Assembly (NCBI GenBank): GCA_963664625.1
Contig: OY761541.1
Location: 2,604,001 to 2,668,000 of the forward strand
DNA: 64,000 nt
Direction of reading: 5' to 3'
DNA from: CBDCFV01 sp963664625
GTDB lineage: Bacteria; Chloroflexota; Dehalococcoidia; Lucifugimonadales; UBA3495
Positions 33,791 to 41,588 of this stretch are shown piece after piece. Within the stretch, counting starts at the first letter, position 1. The number at the start of each line of letters is the position of its first letter. The position numbers and the translations under genes are program-made. The notes under the pieces were generated by a model. It was not told the DNA's origin, searched no databases, and saw nothing but the letters and a program-made list of their open reading frames with translations.

Positions 33791-33820
33791 AGGCTACGCC
33801 GTCAGTGATACGGCTGTCAA
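33791..33820 (-). promoter_or_regulatory. Likely sigma-A promoter of the trp operon
   Basis: A perfect TTGACA (complement 33815-33820) is followed 18 bases later by TAGCCT (33791-33796), which would start transcription near 33783, at the beginning of the T-box. The -35 is strong and the -10 weak, so this is a prediction. Confidence 0.5.
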
Positions 33821-33839
33821 GTGGTGAAGCTAGGGGTCA

Positions 33840-34256
33840 TTAGTCATCCCGCAATAGAGCCCGAAAGCCCGCGGCCTCGAAATCCCGGTCACTTGTCAGC
33901 GCTTTGGTAATACCTTCCTGTTCCATAATCAAGAAGCTGGAGCAGTCGATGAGACTCCATCGCTGGTCAAGACGTTCCGAGTAGAGTTGGGCGGCTTCCC
34001 AAAACCGTTGGCTGGTTACTGGCACAATGCCGACGTGTGGGTCGCTTTGGAGACTCGCTACTTTGTTGGCAGCCAACATACGGTTGTATTGTCCCAATCG
34101 AGCCACATGATTTAGAAACTCGGCCAATACTAACTCGGTGGTAATTGTTTCCTGAGGGTCCAGTTGTTGTGAGATCATGTTCGCTTTCTGATGCAATGCG
34201 TCACTGGGATACAGGAGCGCAACCCAGTAGCTGGTATCTGCAAAGATTTTTTCCAT
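33840..34256 (-). CDS. PIN domain protein (VapC-like)
   Basis: The 138-residue product is a PIN-fold ribonuclease: FADTSYWVALL (first Asp, residue 7), TELVLAEFLNHVA (Glu), SLIDCSSFLIM (Asp) and ALTSDRDFEAAGF (last Asp and base). These four acids match the VapC active site. Members cleave tRNA or rRNA as toxins. The gene starts 1 base inside the end of the DUF1828 gene (TAATG), so that protein may be the cognate partner; no standard VapB antitoxin is seen. Confidence 0.85.
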   Translation of the reverse strand: MEKIFADTSYWVALLYPSDALHQKANMISQQLDPQETITTELVLAEFLNHVARLGQYNRMLAANKVASLQSDPHVGIVPVTSQRFWEAAQLYSERLDQRWSLIDCSSFLIMEQEGITKALTSDRDFEAAGFRALLRDD

Positions 34257-34840
34257 TACTCTTCCCTCGGGAAGTCGTAAAGGTAATGGTCGAGGTTTTT
34301 GGCAAAATCAGGTGGCGGCGGCTCGTATCCCTCTGGCTCAGGATGGGCTTTTCGGAGTTCCGCGACCATTTTCACAATGGAAGCGCCTGCGTTGCTGAAT
34401 TGGTTGATGTTCGTTTTAGCGGGGTCGCGGTGTGGTTCTATGAAACCGGACACGGCCACAATCGCCAAAATTAGATTCTCAAGTTGGATGGACCCGTTGC
34501 CATCGCTAATCAAAGTGAAGTCATCGTGAGACAACTTCACCTTGAAGCGGTCCGCGATGAGTTGAATAGTCTCGAAGTATGCATGGCCAGACGTCAACCA
34601 CTGCTTTCCGGCGTCCGACAGGGTATCACCCCAGTCAGTAAACCGCACTATTTCACCTTTGAGGAATTGCACTTCAACGGCGATACGATTACCGTCCGCC
34701 CGCCACAATGGCGTGATGATATAGCAGACGCCGCCTCTCTCATGCACCCTCATGCCTAACGTCTGTGATTCAAGGTATGTGGCTACAACCCTACCGGCTT
34801 TCTCCGAACTGGTCATAGAGCTTTTGCTGAAGCTGGCCAC
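34256..34840 (-). CDS. DUF1828 domain protein
   Basis: The 194-residue product carries a DUF1828-like domain at about residues 20-75: YLESQTLGMRVHERGG, then RIAVEVQFLKGEIVRFTDWGDTLSDAG. A C-terminal region follows with YEPPPPDF and YLYDFP. The function of DUF1828 is unknown. It may start at GTG 34840 after AGGAG, or ATG 34816. It overlaps the PIN gene by one base (TAATG), a coupling typical of toxin-antitoxin pairs. Base composition is lower in GC than the surroundings. Confidence 0.7.
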   Translation of the reverse strand: MASFSKSSMTSSEKAGRVVATYLESQTLGMRVHERGGVCYIITPLWRADGNRIAVEVQFLKGEIVRFTDWGDTLSDAGKQWLTSGHAYFETIQLIADRFKVKLSHDDFTLISDGNGSIQLENLILAIVAVSGFIEPHRDPAKTNINQFSNAGASIVKMVAELRKAHPEPEGYEPPPPDFAKNLDHYLYDFPREE

Positions 34841-34879
34841 CGCATCATCTCCTAATATATGTCTAGCATACCACCGGAC

Positions 34880-35320
34880 TCACACCGTCGCTTCCCCCAA
34901 GCCCCCTTCGTCAGCAGGGACGGCTTCATCTTCGCCGGGCCAAGGCGGGGAGGTGAAGCAGAGGAAGCGGAGGGGCGCATCGTTGTTGGCGCTGAACTGG
35001 AAGCGCCAGCCCGTCGGGATGGTCAGGGCGTCGCCGGGGGCTACATCTACAGGGGGATATTGGACGGGAGAGGCGCCGGGCGGGCATCTCCAGACATGGC
35101 CCCGGCCTTCCAAGATGTACCAGATTTCTTCGACGGTGCGGTGCCAGACAGGGCGTGATACTTGGCCCGCTTGCAGGGTCACTTCGACCATGCTGGCGCG
35201 GTCGGCGAAATGGCGGGCGTCCACCAGCAACCGGATTTCGGAGCCGTCGGGTGCGGTTATGTCGGGGTCTTGGGCACGGCGGGACAGAGGGGACAGCGGC
35301 GGCAGGGGCGGTTGAGACAT
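34880..35320 (-). CDS. Cupin domain protein
   Basis: The 146-residue product has a single cupin barrel with motif 1 VWHRTVEEIWYILEGRGHVW and motif 2 GDALTIPTGWRFQF. The first His of the usual HxH pair is replaced (WHRT), so metal binding may be weaker or different. It stands 10 bases after the DASS transporter gene on the same strand; a functional link with organic-anion uptake is possible. Confidence 0.85.
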   Translation of the reverse strand: MSQPPLPPLSPLSRRAQDPDITAPDGSEIRLLVDARHFADRASMVEVTLQAGQVSRPVWHRTVEEIWYILEGRGHVWRCPPGASPVQYPPVDVAPGDALTIPTGWRFQFSANNDAPLRFLCFTSPPWPGEDEAVPADEGGLGEATV

Positions 35321-35330
35321 GCCTTTCTCC

Positions 35331-36746
35331 TCATGGGGTCAAAGAGAGACCGATCAACTTCCAGTATGGCAGCACTATAGCAAACAACACCGCTACGGTG
35401 ACGACCGTCATGACGAGGCCGAACTTAAACACCTCCGGGCCGGGGAGGTTGGCCCGTTGGAAGATGATTACGCTGGCGGTGGCGCTGGCCGGATAGTAGA
35501 CTACCGAGTCCCCGACTACCACGATGGCAAGCCCGCAAAGCAATGGGTTGAGCCCCAAGGGACCGGCGGCGGCCAACACCACCGGGACCAGGAAGGCTAG
35601 GTACCCGGCTATGTTGGGCATCATCCCCCTGACGAGGGCGGCAGCGACGGACAGGGCCAGAAGCAGGACGAGGGGAGAATCGTGCAGCATGCCGGCGCCG
35701 CCGACCAGGGTCTCGGCGAACCAGGATGCGGCGCCGGTGGCCACCAGGGCTTGCGCCAGCGAGAGGGACGTGGCAACGACGATAAACACGCTCCAGCCCA
35801 GTTCCTGCTCCAGGTCGCGCCACGACAGCAGGCCCATGCCCGGCATGAGGATGGCGCACATGGCGATCAGGGCCGGCATCGCCGGGTGCAACCCGTGGGC
35901 GAAGTCGGTGAACCAGAGCAGGGCGGTGCCCGCGGCGATGATTGCCGCCTTTTTTTCTGAGGAAGTAACCGGTCCAAGTTTCAATAATTCGCCGGCGTAT
36001 GCCGGCGTAGCAGTGAACCCTGACCTGTACTGTAGGAACAACGCCAAGCCGCCGAATGCCAGGAGGGCGTAGAAGGGAAGGGCCATCAGGACGAACCATC
36101 CACCCCAGGAAAAGTCGCCAAGCAGCGACGACGCCACAACGGGAGTGATGCCCCCGGCCAGCAGGGCCGTGGACGCCAACCGGTTGATGGAGCCCATGCC
36201 CAGCATAATTGCCTTGTGAAGGGTGGACCCGGCAGCCACCTGCCAATGGTCCAGTGCCTGTTCGTAGATGTACACCATGATGGCGCCGCGAGTGCTGGCC
36301 GACGGCAACACGTAGGCCAGCGCGGCGAAGGACACCAACATCTGGAAGTACAGGCTCTTGGGGTTGCCCGACGCCAAGCGGACGAGATGCACGGCGACGC
36401 GCTCGGCGAGGCCCGACTTGTGGACGGCCAACCCCAGGGAAAGTATTCCAATCAGGAAATAGGACACCGGTTGAGAAAAGCCGTAGAAGGCTTCGACTAC
36501 GTCGGGAACGGCGTTGACCAGCACTAGAAGCACCACGCAACCAAGGCCGGTCAGGGCGATGGGGACGACTTCGGTGGCCCACAGGACCACCGCAAGGGCC
36601 ATGACCGCCAACGCCCTTTGCCCTTCGGGAGTCAAGCCGCCGGGAGTGGGGGCCAGAAGCACGGCGAAGAAGACCATGACGGCTGCACCGCCCTTCAACG
36701 CCGTCGGCAAGCCTTGGCTGATAGCGGGGAGAAACGTATCGCGCAA
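35331..36746 (-). CDS. DASS/SLC13-type anion transporter
   Basis: The 471-residue membrane protein has about 11-13 TM helices and the DASS pattern: GQRALAVMALAVVLWATEVV at the start, SASTRGAIMVYIYEQ in the substrate region, two hairpin-like segments, and GDSVVYYPASATASVIIF near the end. Relatives import dicarboxylates, citrate or sulfate with sodium; the anion here is unknown. It starts at TTG 36746 with no good ribosome-binding site. A hairpin at 36776-36802 separates it from the enoyl-CoA hydratase-like gene upstream. Confidence 0.88.
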   Translation of the reverse strand: MRDTFLPAISQGLPTALKGGAAVMVFFAVLLAPTPGGLTPEGQRALAVMALAVVLWATEVVPIALTGLGCVVLLVLVNAVPDVVEAFYGFSQPVSYFLIGILSLGLAVHKSGLAERVAVHLVRLASGNPKSLYFQMLVSFAALAYVLPSASTRGAIMVYIYEQALDHWQVAAGSTLHKAIMLGMGSINRLASTALLAGGITPVVASSLLGDFSWGGWFVLMALPFYALLAFGGLALFLQYRSGFTATPAYAGELLKLGPVTSSEKKAAIIAAGTALLWFTDFAHGLHPAMPALIAMCAILMPGMGLLSWRDLEQELGWSVFIVVATSLSLAQALVATGAASWFAETLVGGAGMLHDSPLVLLLALSVAAALVRGMMPNIAGYLAFLVPVVLAAAGPLGLNPLLCGLAIVVVGDSVVYYPASATASVIIFQRANLPGPEVFKFGLVMTVVTVAVLFAIVLPYWKLIGLSLTP

Positions 36747-36775
36747 ATAATACCCGGGTTTCGATGGATTAAATT

Positions 36776-36802
36776 AACGCCCCCAGCAGTGCGGCCGGGG
36801 GC
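36776..36802 (-). terminator. Hairpin after enoyl-CoA hydratase-like gene
   Basis: GCCCCC and GGGGGC arms with GC bases within (reading GCCCCCGGCCGCACTGC then TGGGGGC) are followed on the minus strand by GTTAATTTAAT. It fits a terminator between the hydratase-like gene and the DASS transporter. Confidence 0.6.
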
Positions 36803-36834
36803 TGAAGGACATACCGGAAGTGTACGGGCGTTGG

Positions 36835-37608
36835 CTAGGTGGCGATAGGCTTGCGCCCCTTGCGGTCCAGGAAGTCCTTGAAGCCCTCCTCCACCGACAA
36901 GCCCCTGAACCGGCCCGCGCGGGCATTGATTTCGTTGAGGTACTGCTGTTCCTGGGATAGCCCGCTGTGCTCGTGCAGCATCTGCTTGATATTGGCCACG
37001 CCCTCGACCCGGTTCTTGGCGATGCCGGCGGCGATCTCCACTGTCTTGTCAAGCAATTGTTCTGACGGCACCAAGTGGTTGATCAGTCCCATGTGGTAGG
37101 CCTCGTCGGCGAAGACCTCGCGCCCGCTGTAGAGCAGCTCCTTGGCTCTCGGCAGCCCCACCATGACGGGGAGGCTCCAGGTGGCGTTCATCTGGCCGTA
37201 GTTGACGGCCAGGAATCGAAAGCTGGTGCGTTCGCAGCCAACGAGGAAGTCCAGGGAAGTAGCCATAACGGTGCCGCCGCCGTAGCACAGCCCGTTGATG
37301 GCCCCGATTACCGGCTTGGCGCAGGTGGCTAGGTGCCACGTGTACTCGGACCTCTGCTCGGTTACCACCGCCCGCCTTTCGTCGGTCAGTTCCCGGTTCT
37401 CGTGAATGTCAGCCCCCGCCGAAAAGGCCCGCTCGCCGGCCCCGGTGATGATGATGGCGCCGACGCCGTCGTCCCGCTCCATCTCGGTGATGGCCTCGTC
37501 CAGCTCGGATACCAATTGCAGGTTGAGGGCGTTCAGCACCTCGGGGCGGTTCAGCGTGATTATGGCGACCCGGTCTACTTGGTCGGTCTTGATGGCCTCA
37601 CGGCTCAT
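36835..37608 (-). CDS. Enoyl-CoA hydratase/isomerase family protein
   Basis: The 257-residue crotonase-fold protein has LNRPEVLNALNLQLVSEL, the oxyanion loop RAFSAGADIHE, and INGLCYGGGTVMA. In family numbering the second catalytic Glu is kept (RAKELLYSG), but the first Glu is Ala (FRFLAVNYG). A simple hydratase reaction is therefore doubtful, and isomerase, hydrolase or CoA-thioester binding are possible. No beta-oxidation partners flank it. It is transcribed toward the DASS transporter, with a hairpin between them. Confidence 0.88.
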   Translation of the reverse strand: MSREAIKTDQVDRVAIITLNRPEVLNALNLQLVSELDEAITEMERDDGVGAIIITGAGERAFSAGADIHENRELTDERRAVVTEQRSEYTWHLATCAKPVIGAINGLCYGGGTVMATSLDFLVGCERTSFRFLAVNYGQMNATWSLPVMVGLPRAKELLYSGREVFADEAYHMGLINHLVPSEQLLDKTVEIAAGIAKNRVEGVANIKQMLHEHSGLSQEQQYLNEINARAGRFRGLSVEEGFKDFLDRKGRKPIAT

Positions 37609-37719
37609 AACAGTCTACTCCTGCTTGTCTCGTGGCTCATTCAGGTTGCGGGCGTGATGCCGAGCATCGAGCCGGGGCTAATCATAAAACACTGCCAAGG
37701 CCAACGCAAACTCGTTGGT

Positions 37720-38295
37720 TTATCCCTGCATCTGAAGGGCGTTCTCCAGCCTATGGGCAAGGGAGTCAAAGTCCTCGGGGCATTTCTGGCGGATGGCGGG
37801 AATCCGTCGGGATGCCTCTTCTGCCAAAGCCCTTCTGCCGCCTCCGGTGGCACTGGCCAGTCCGCGCTGGACGGCCATCGGCTCGAAGTACCGTTCCTTG
37901 ACGTCCACCTCTGCCCGCACGTCCGCCCATCGCCATTCGCTAGGAAGAGTCAACCCGGCCAGAACCCAGGTCTCAAGCTCTTCCCATGCGTTCTCGGCCA
38001 GGAAAATCCGGGCGTTTCCCAATTCCTGCTCAATCCGGTCCAGGCTCTGCCGCCGTCCCAAGTCGCCATCTCGGTCTACGCACAGTATGAAAATGTCTAT
38101 CATGCCGCCATACCGTTGGACGATTCCCGCCAGACGTTCCAGCGTCAGAGCTTGGTCTACTCCCCGAAACCGGGGGTTATAACACATCCGAACATCCGTT
38201 GAAGGAGATCCGATGCTTCTGAACAGCCGGGAGAAGAGCGGCATGAGGATGTGCTGGTCTTTAAAGAAGTCTTCGGGAATTATCATGACCTTCAT
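37720..38295 (-). CDS. Toprim/DUF4276-like protein (cassette 2, third gene)
   Basis: The product of about 191 residues follows the AAA ATPase by 11 bases. It has a DUF4276-like Toprim pattern: KVMIIPEDFFKDQHIL (Glu and Lys), FILCVDRDGDLGRR (the DxD acidic pair), and ENAWEELETWVLAG, matching the E-W-LAg signature of DUF4276. Toprim domains cut or bind nucleic acid, and in PARIS-type systems a Toprim protein is paired with an ATPase. ATG 38295 is the likely start. Its sequence is too distant to say which nucleic acid it acts on. Confidence 0.72.
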   Translation of the reverse strand: MKVMIIPEDFFKDQHILMPLFSRLFRSIGSPSTDVRMCYNPRFRGVDQALTLERLAGIVQRYGGMIDIFILCVDRDGDLGRRQSLDRIEQELGNARIFLAENAWEELETWVLAGLTLPSEWRWADVRAEVDVKERYFEPMAVQRGLASATGGGRRALAEEASRRIPAIRQKCPEDFDSLAHRLENALQMQG

Positions 38296-38306
38296 TCGAG
38301 TATGCC

Positions 38307-39569
38307 CTACCCCCAATCATCCTCATCATCGTCGTCCAAGGGGGCCAGACTGGGATCTCCTTCACTGCACGACATCGCGTGTTCCAGCCAGCCTTCCGTT
38401 TGCAGTTCGCCGAGAGTGAAATCCTTCCGCAACTCCCGCAGGTTGTACAGCCCGGCTATCGGGCGGATTACGCTGTCGGCCCAATGGTCATAGCGGTAGA
38501 CGACGGAGGTGTTCTCAAACGTCTCGTCTCGAATCCATGACAGCAAGGCTGGCGAATGGGTGGTGGTTATCACTTGGACGCTGCCCTTGGCGGTCTGACG
38601 TTCGATGAAGTCTGTCAGCAGCCACAGCCGGTTGGGGTGGATGCCGTCATCTATACCTTCGAAGAAGTACAGGCCCCCTTCGTTGGGGCCCAGCAGAGCC
38701 GCCAGTATGCCTAAGAAGCGCAAGGTGCCGTCGGAGGCGCTGTAGGCTGACACCTTGCGACCGTTGCGCTCCACGATATGCAGATGGACCCGCCCGCTGG
38801 GGTCACGGGGGAAGTCGAAGTCCTTGACGTCCATGGGGGTAAGCTCTTGCAACCAGGACATCAGGTTCCGCCCGCGTTGGGAATCGGAGCAGATTGATTC
38901 CAGGACTGACGGAAGGTTCTGGCCTCTGTCGCCCAGCATGGTTGCGCCGGGGATAGAAGGCTCCCGCATCAGGTCTGGAATCAAATCCAGAAAGCGCATG
39001 TTGGCGAAGGTATCTTTCGGACCGACCGCCGGGTTTTTTATGGGTTTGGTTTCACCAAGATGCCAGTAGGTCGGCATTGCATCGGATAGATAAGGTGCGG
39101 TATGCTTTCTTGGATACTTGGGATTCTCCGGATCACCGATGTCCACGAAGAGGTTGTTTCCCTCCCTGTAGCATGTGAAGAGTAGTCTCCCGTCTATCTT
39201 GAGCTGCTCGCTCTTGACTAGAAACGTACTGTCTTCAGAATAGCCGTAATCGACCTCTAGTGAGTAACAAAAATGTGAACCTTCAAGCTTAGCCTGTACT
39301 TCGAAAGAAAGGGCTTGCTGGCCCAAGCGTATGACCTCGTTCATTGCCCCGCGAATACCTGCCCACTCCAACTGTCCCCCCGTTCCATACAGCCCGCCCA
39401 AGTTCTCCGCCAACGTGTAGCCGCGGCCGATGCCATGAAGAAAACGGAAGGCATCTCGGATGTTGCTCTTGCCGCTGGCATTGGCGCCGACGATGACGGT
39501 GAAGGGGCCTACCTTCAGGGTTTCGTCGGCGAAGTTTTTGAAGTTGACCATGCGGACCGAGGTTATCAT
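38307..39569 (-). CDS. AAA_21 family ATPase (cassette 2, second gene)
   Basis: The 420-residue ATPase has the SMC/ABC head pattern: ITSVRMVNFKNF, Walker A GANASGKS at about 28-35, and a Walker-B-like GLYFFEGIDDGIHPN in which the usual D-E-P is replaced by E-G-I. The switch His is in ITTTHSPALLS. The altered Walker B suggests slow or regulated ATP hydrolysis. The C-terminus is acidic (DDDDEDDWG). It overlaps the Uma2 gene upstream by ATGA and is followed 11 bases later by the Toprim-like gene. Such ATPase pairs are seen in phage defense. Confidence 0.87.
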   Translation of the reverse strand: MITSVRMVNFKNFADETLKVGPFTVIVGANASGKSNIRDAFRFLHGIGRGYTLAENLGGLYGTGGQLEWAGIRGAMNEVIRLGQQALSFEVQAKLEGSHFCYSLEVDYGYSEDSTFLVKSEQLKIDGRLLFTCYREGNNLFVDIGDPENPKYPRKHTAPYLSDAMPTYWHLGETKPIKNPAVGPKDTFANMRFLDLIPDLMREPSIPGATMLGDRGQNLPSVLESICSDSQRGRNLMSWLQELTPMDVKDFDFPRDPSGRVHLHIVERNGRKVSAYSASDGTLRFLGILAALLGPNEGGLYFFEGIDDGIHPNRLWLLTDFIERQTAKGSVQVITTTHSPALLSWIRDETFENTSVVYRYDHWADSVIRPIAGLYNLRELRKDFTLGELQTEGWLEHAMSCSEGDPSLAPLDDDDEDDWG

Positions 39570-40303
39570 CGCGGTTCTCCCCTACGGCGTTCCAGTTCCG
39601 CTTCGAGTTCCCGGACGCGGGCTTCGGCTGATTCGGCACGGACTTCAGCGGACTCGGCACGTGCTTCGGCATTGGCGCGGGCGTCTTCAGTTTCGTCGAA
39701 GGTCAGCAAGTAACGGCGCGCGTTGGGGTCCCACCATCTAAGCCGCCCGTCTTCCCAGCACAGGTCCAGACCCAGGATGTCGCTGTGTCCGTGGAGATGG
39801 CGCGGACCTAGCTCCACGACCTCGATGGGCAGGTACGTGCCCTCATCCAATCGGTCTCCCGCCAAGGGCGCTCCGTGATACCGTCCGCCCGAGGGGTCGA
39901 ACCGCCAGTACTCGGGAATGCCGAAGGCGGCGTAGTCACGCCGCTTGCTGGTGTAGTCATTCTCGCCAGTGCTCGGAGAGGCGATCTCAAGGACGAAGTC
40001 CGGCGGTTTGCCCTGTTCCCGGATTGAGTATCCGTTCTGCTCGACAGCCACCACCCGATCCACGCCGAAGGCGATCAGCAGGTCCGGGATGCGGTGGCCT
40101 TCCCGCTGTCCAGGGGACTGTCGCACCGGTATTTCGCTCAAGACGATGGTGGTGTCGGCGTTGTCGAAGTGCCGGCGGAGGGCGGCTTGGTGGGCCGGGT
40201 CGTCCAGGTGGAGAGAGTTCTGCATATCTTCTCTAGGTGGGAAGTCCGGGAACCGTTCCAGTGTCCCGGTATCCTTCTTCTGTCGGGTCAGCTTGCTGGT
40301 CAT
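39566..40303 (-). CDS. Uma2-type endonuclease with coiled-coil tail (cassette 2, first gene)
   Basis: The 245-residue product has the Uma2 PD-(D/E)XK core, with RIPDLLIAFGVD (Asp), FVLEIASPSTGENDYTSKRR (Glu and Lys) and FGIPEYWRFDPSG. Two long charged helices at about 205-240 (ARANAEARAESAEVRAESA) would form a coiled coil. Uma2 genes are usually solitary; here it overlaps the ATPase start by ATGA (39566-39569), so it is translationally coupled to an AAA-Toprim pair. Its DNA-cutting activity is an inference from the fold. Confidence 0.82.
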   Translation of the reverse strand: MTSKLTRQKKDTGTLERFPDFPPREDMQNSLHLDDPAHQAALRRHFDNADTTIVLSEIPVRQSPGQREGHRIPDLLIAFGVDRVVAVEQNGYSIREQGKPPDFVLEIASPSTGENDYTSKRRDYAAFGIPEYWRFDPSGGRYHGAPLAGDRLDEGTYLPIEVVELGPRHLHGHSDILGLDLCWEDGRLRWWDPNARRYLLTFDETEDARANAEARAESAEVRAESAEARVRELEAELERRRGEPR

Positions 40304-40452
40304 GGCGGTCCTCGGTAGATGGGCGGGTCGAATTGAAATGTTGACCGGATTGTACTACAGTAGGTTTCAATCCAAGACCACTTAGCCATACTATCTGCGA
40401 CTTCACCAAGCGCCTGATACGGGCTATTAAACGGATTTGTCAGGAGGGGTCG

Positions 40453-41586
40453 ATGACCACTAACAGGCGGGAAAAGTCTCTCGTAGTGATACAACTAACG
40501 GGGGGCAACGACTATTTGAATACCGTGGTTCCTCACGGCAGCGGGACGTACTACGATTCCCGGCCCGTGGTGCGCATTGACCAGGACAAGGTGCTTCCGA
40601 TAAACGACCACATCGGTTTCGCCCCCGCCCTTGGTCCCATCAAGGAACTGTGGGACCAAGGGAACGTGGCGATCATCAACGGCATCGGCTACTTCAACCC
40701 CAACCGCTCCCACTTCCGCTCAATGGACATCTGGCACACTGCCGAGCCGGACGCCATCGGCACCGAGGGCTGGCTTGGACGGGCCACCAGGGACCTGGAC
40801 CCCCACGGCGAAAACGTGCTGACCACCATCCACTTCGGCCGCGGCCTCCCCCGGGCCCTGGGTTGCCGGGGCGTCCCGGTAGCCTCGGTGGGAGACCTCC
40901 AGACCTACGGGTTGTACCCGGACCTGGAGGACGACCCGCTGCGCGACGCAACGCTGGAATGCTTCTCCCAGATGTACAGCGGCGCGGTCGGTAGAGGCGC
41001 CGTCCTGGACTACATCGGTCAGACCGGCAGCGACGCGCTGAAGGGCGCGGACATACTCCGCACCGCCCCGGCCATGTACTCGTCGTCGGTCGAGTACGGC
41101 CCCGACGGGCTGAGCCAGAACATGAAGAGCATGGCCCAAGTGATGTTCGCCGACTTGGGCACCCGCATCTACTACACCACCCACGGCAGCTACGACACCC
41201 ACTCCGGGGAACTCGACACCCACGCCAAGCTATGGGACTCGGTCTCCAGGGGAGTGAGCGACTTCATGGCCGACTTGATGGAGCACGGGCGGCAGGATGA
41301 CGCGGTGGTGCTGATATTCTCCGAGTTCGGCCGCCGGATCAAGGACAACGGCTCCGGCAGCGACCACGGCTCCGGGGGAGTGGCCTTCCTGATAGGCAAT
41401 TCGGTCAATGGCGGTCTCTATGGCGAATACCCGTCGCTGGAAGAGAAGGACCAGTTGGAGGGAGACCTGAGGGCCAACAACGACTTCCGCAGCACCTACA
41501 CCGCCTTGTTGGAACAGTGCCTGGAGTTGGACGCGGCCTCGATAGTCAACGGGCGGTTCGAGGCGTTTGATCTGATAAGGAGATAG
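40453..41586 (+). CDS. DUF1501 family protein
   Basis: The 377-residue product fits DUF1501, a sulfatase-like alkaline-phosphatase-superfamily group: VVIQLTGGNDYLNTVVPHG, FNPNRSHFRSMDIWH and FSEFGRRIKDNGSGSDHGSGGV, which form a putative metal-binding site. Many family members carry a Tat signal; this one starts directly at MTTNRREKSLVV and appears cytoplasmic. ATG 40453 follows AGGAGGGG. It precedes the DUF1800 gene by 2 bases, a pairing common in Planctomycetes and other phyla, with no proven function. Confidence 0.92.
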   Translation: MTTNRREKSLVVIQLTGGNDYLNTVVPHGSGTYYDSRPVVRIDQDKVLPINDHIGFAPALGPIKELWDQGNVAIINGIGYFNPNRSHFRSMDIWHTAEPDAIGTEGWLGRATRDLDPHGENVLTTIHFGRGLPRALGCRGVPVASVGDLQTYGLYPDLEDDPLRDATLECFSQMYSGAVGRGAVLDYIGQTGSDALKGADILRTAPAMYSSSVEYGPDGLSQNMKSMAQVMFADLGTRIYYTTHGSYDTHSGELDTHAKLWDSVSRGVSDFMADLMEHGRQDDAVVLIFSEFGRRIKDNGSGSDHGSGGVAFLIGNSVNGGLYGEYPSLEEKDQLEGDLRANNDFRSTYTALLEQCLELDAASIVNGRFEAFDLIRR

Positions 41587-41588
41587 TA

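Noticed and set aside
37720..39569. Direct assignment of the AAA-Toprim pair to PARIS
   Set aside because: The architecture is similar, but the Toprim protein looks like DUF4276 rather than the DUF4435 AriB, and a Uma2 gene is coupled; identity cannot be claimed by eye.
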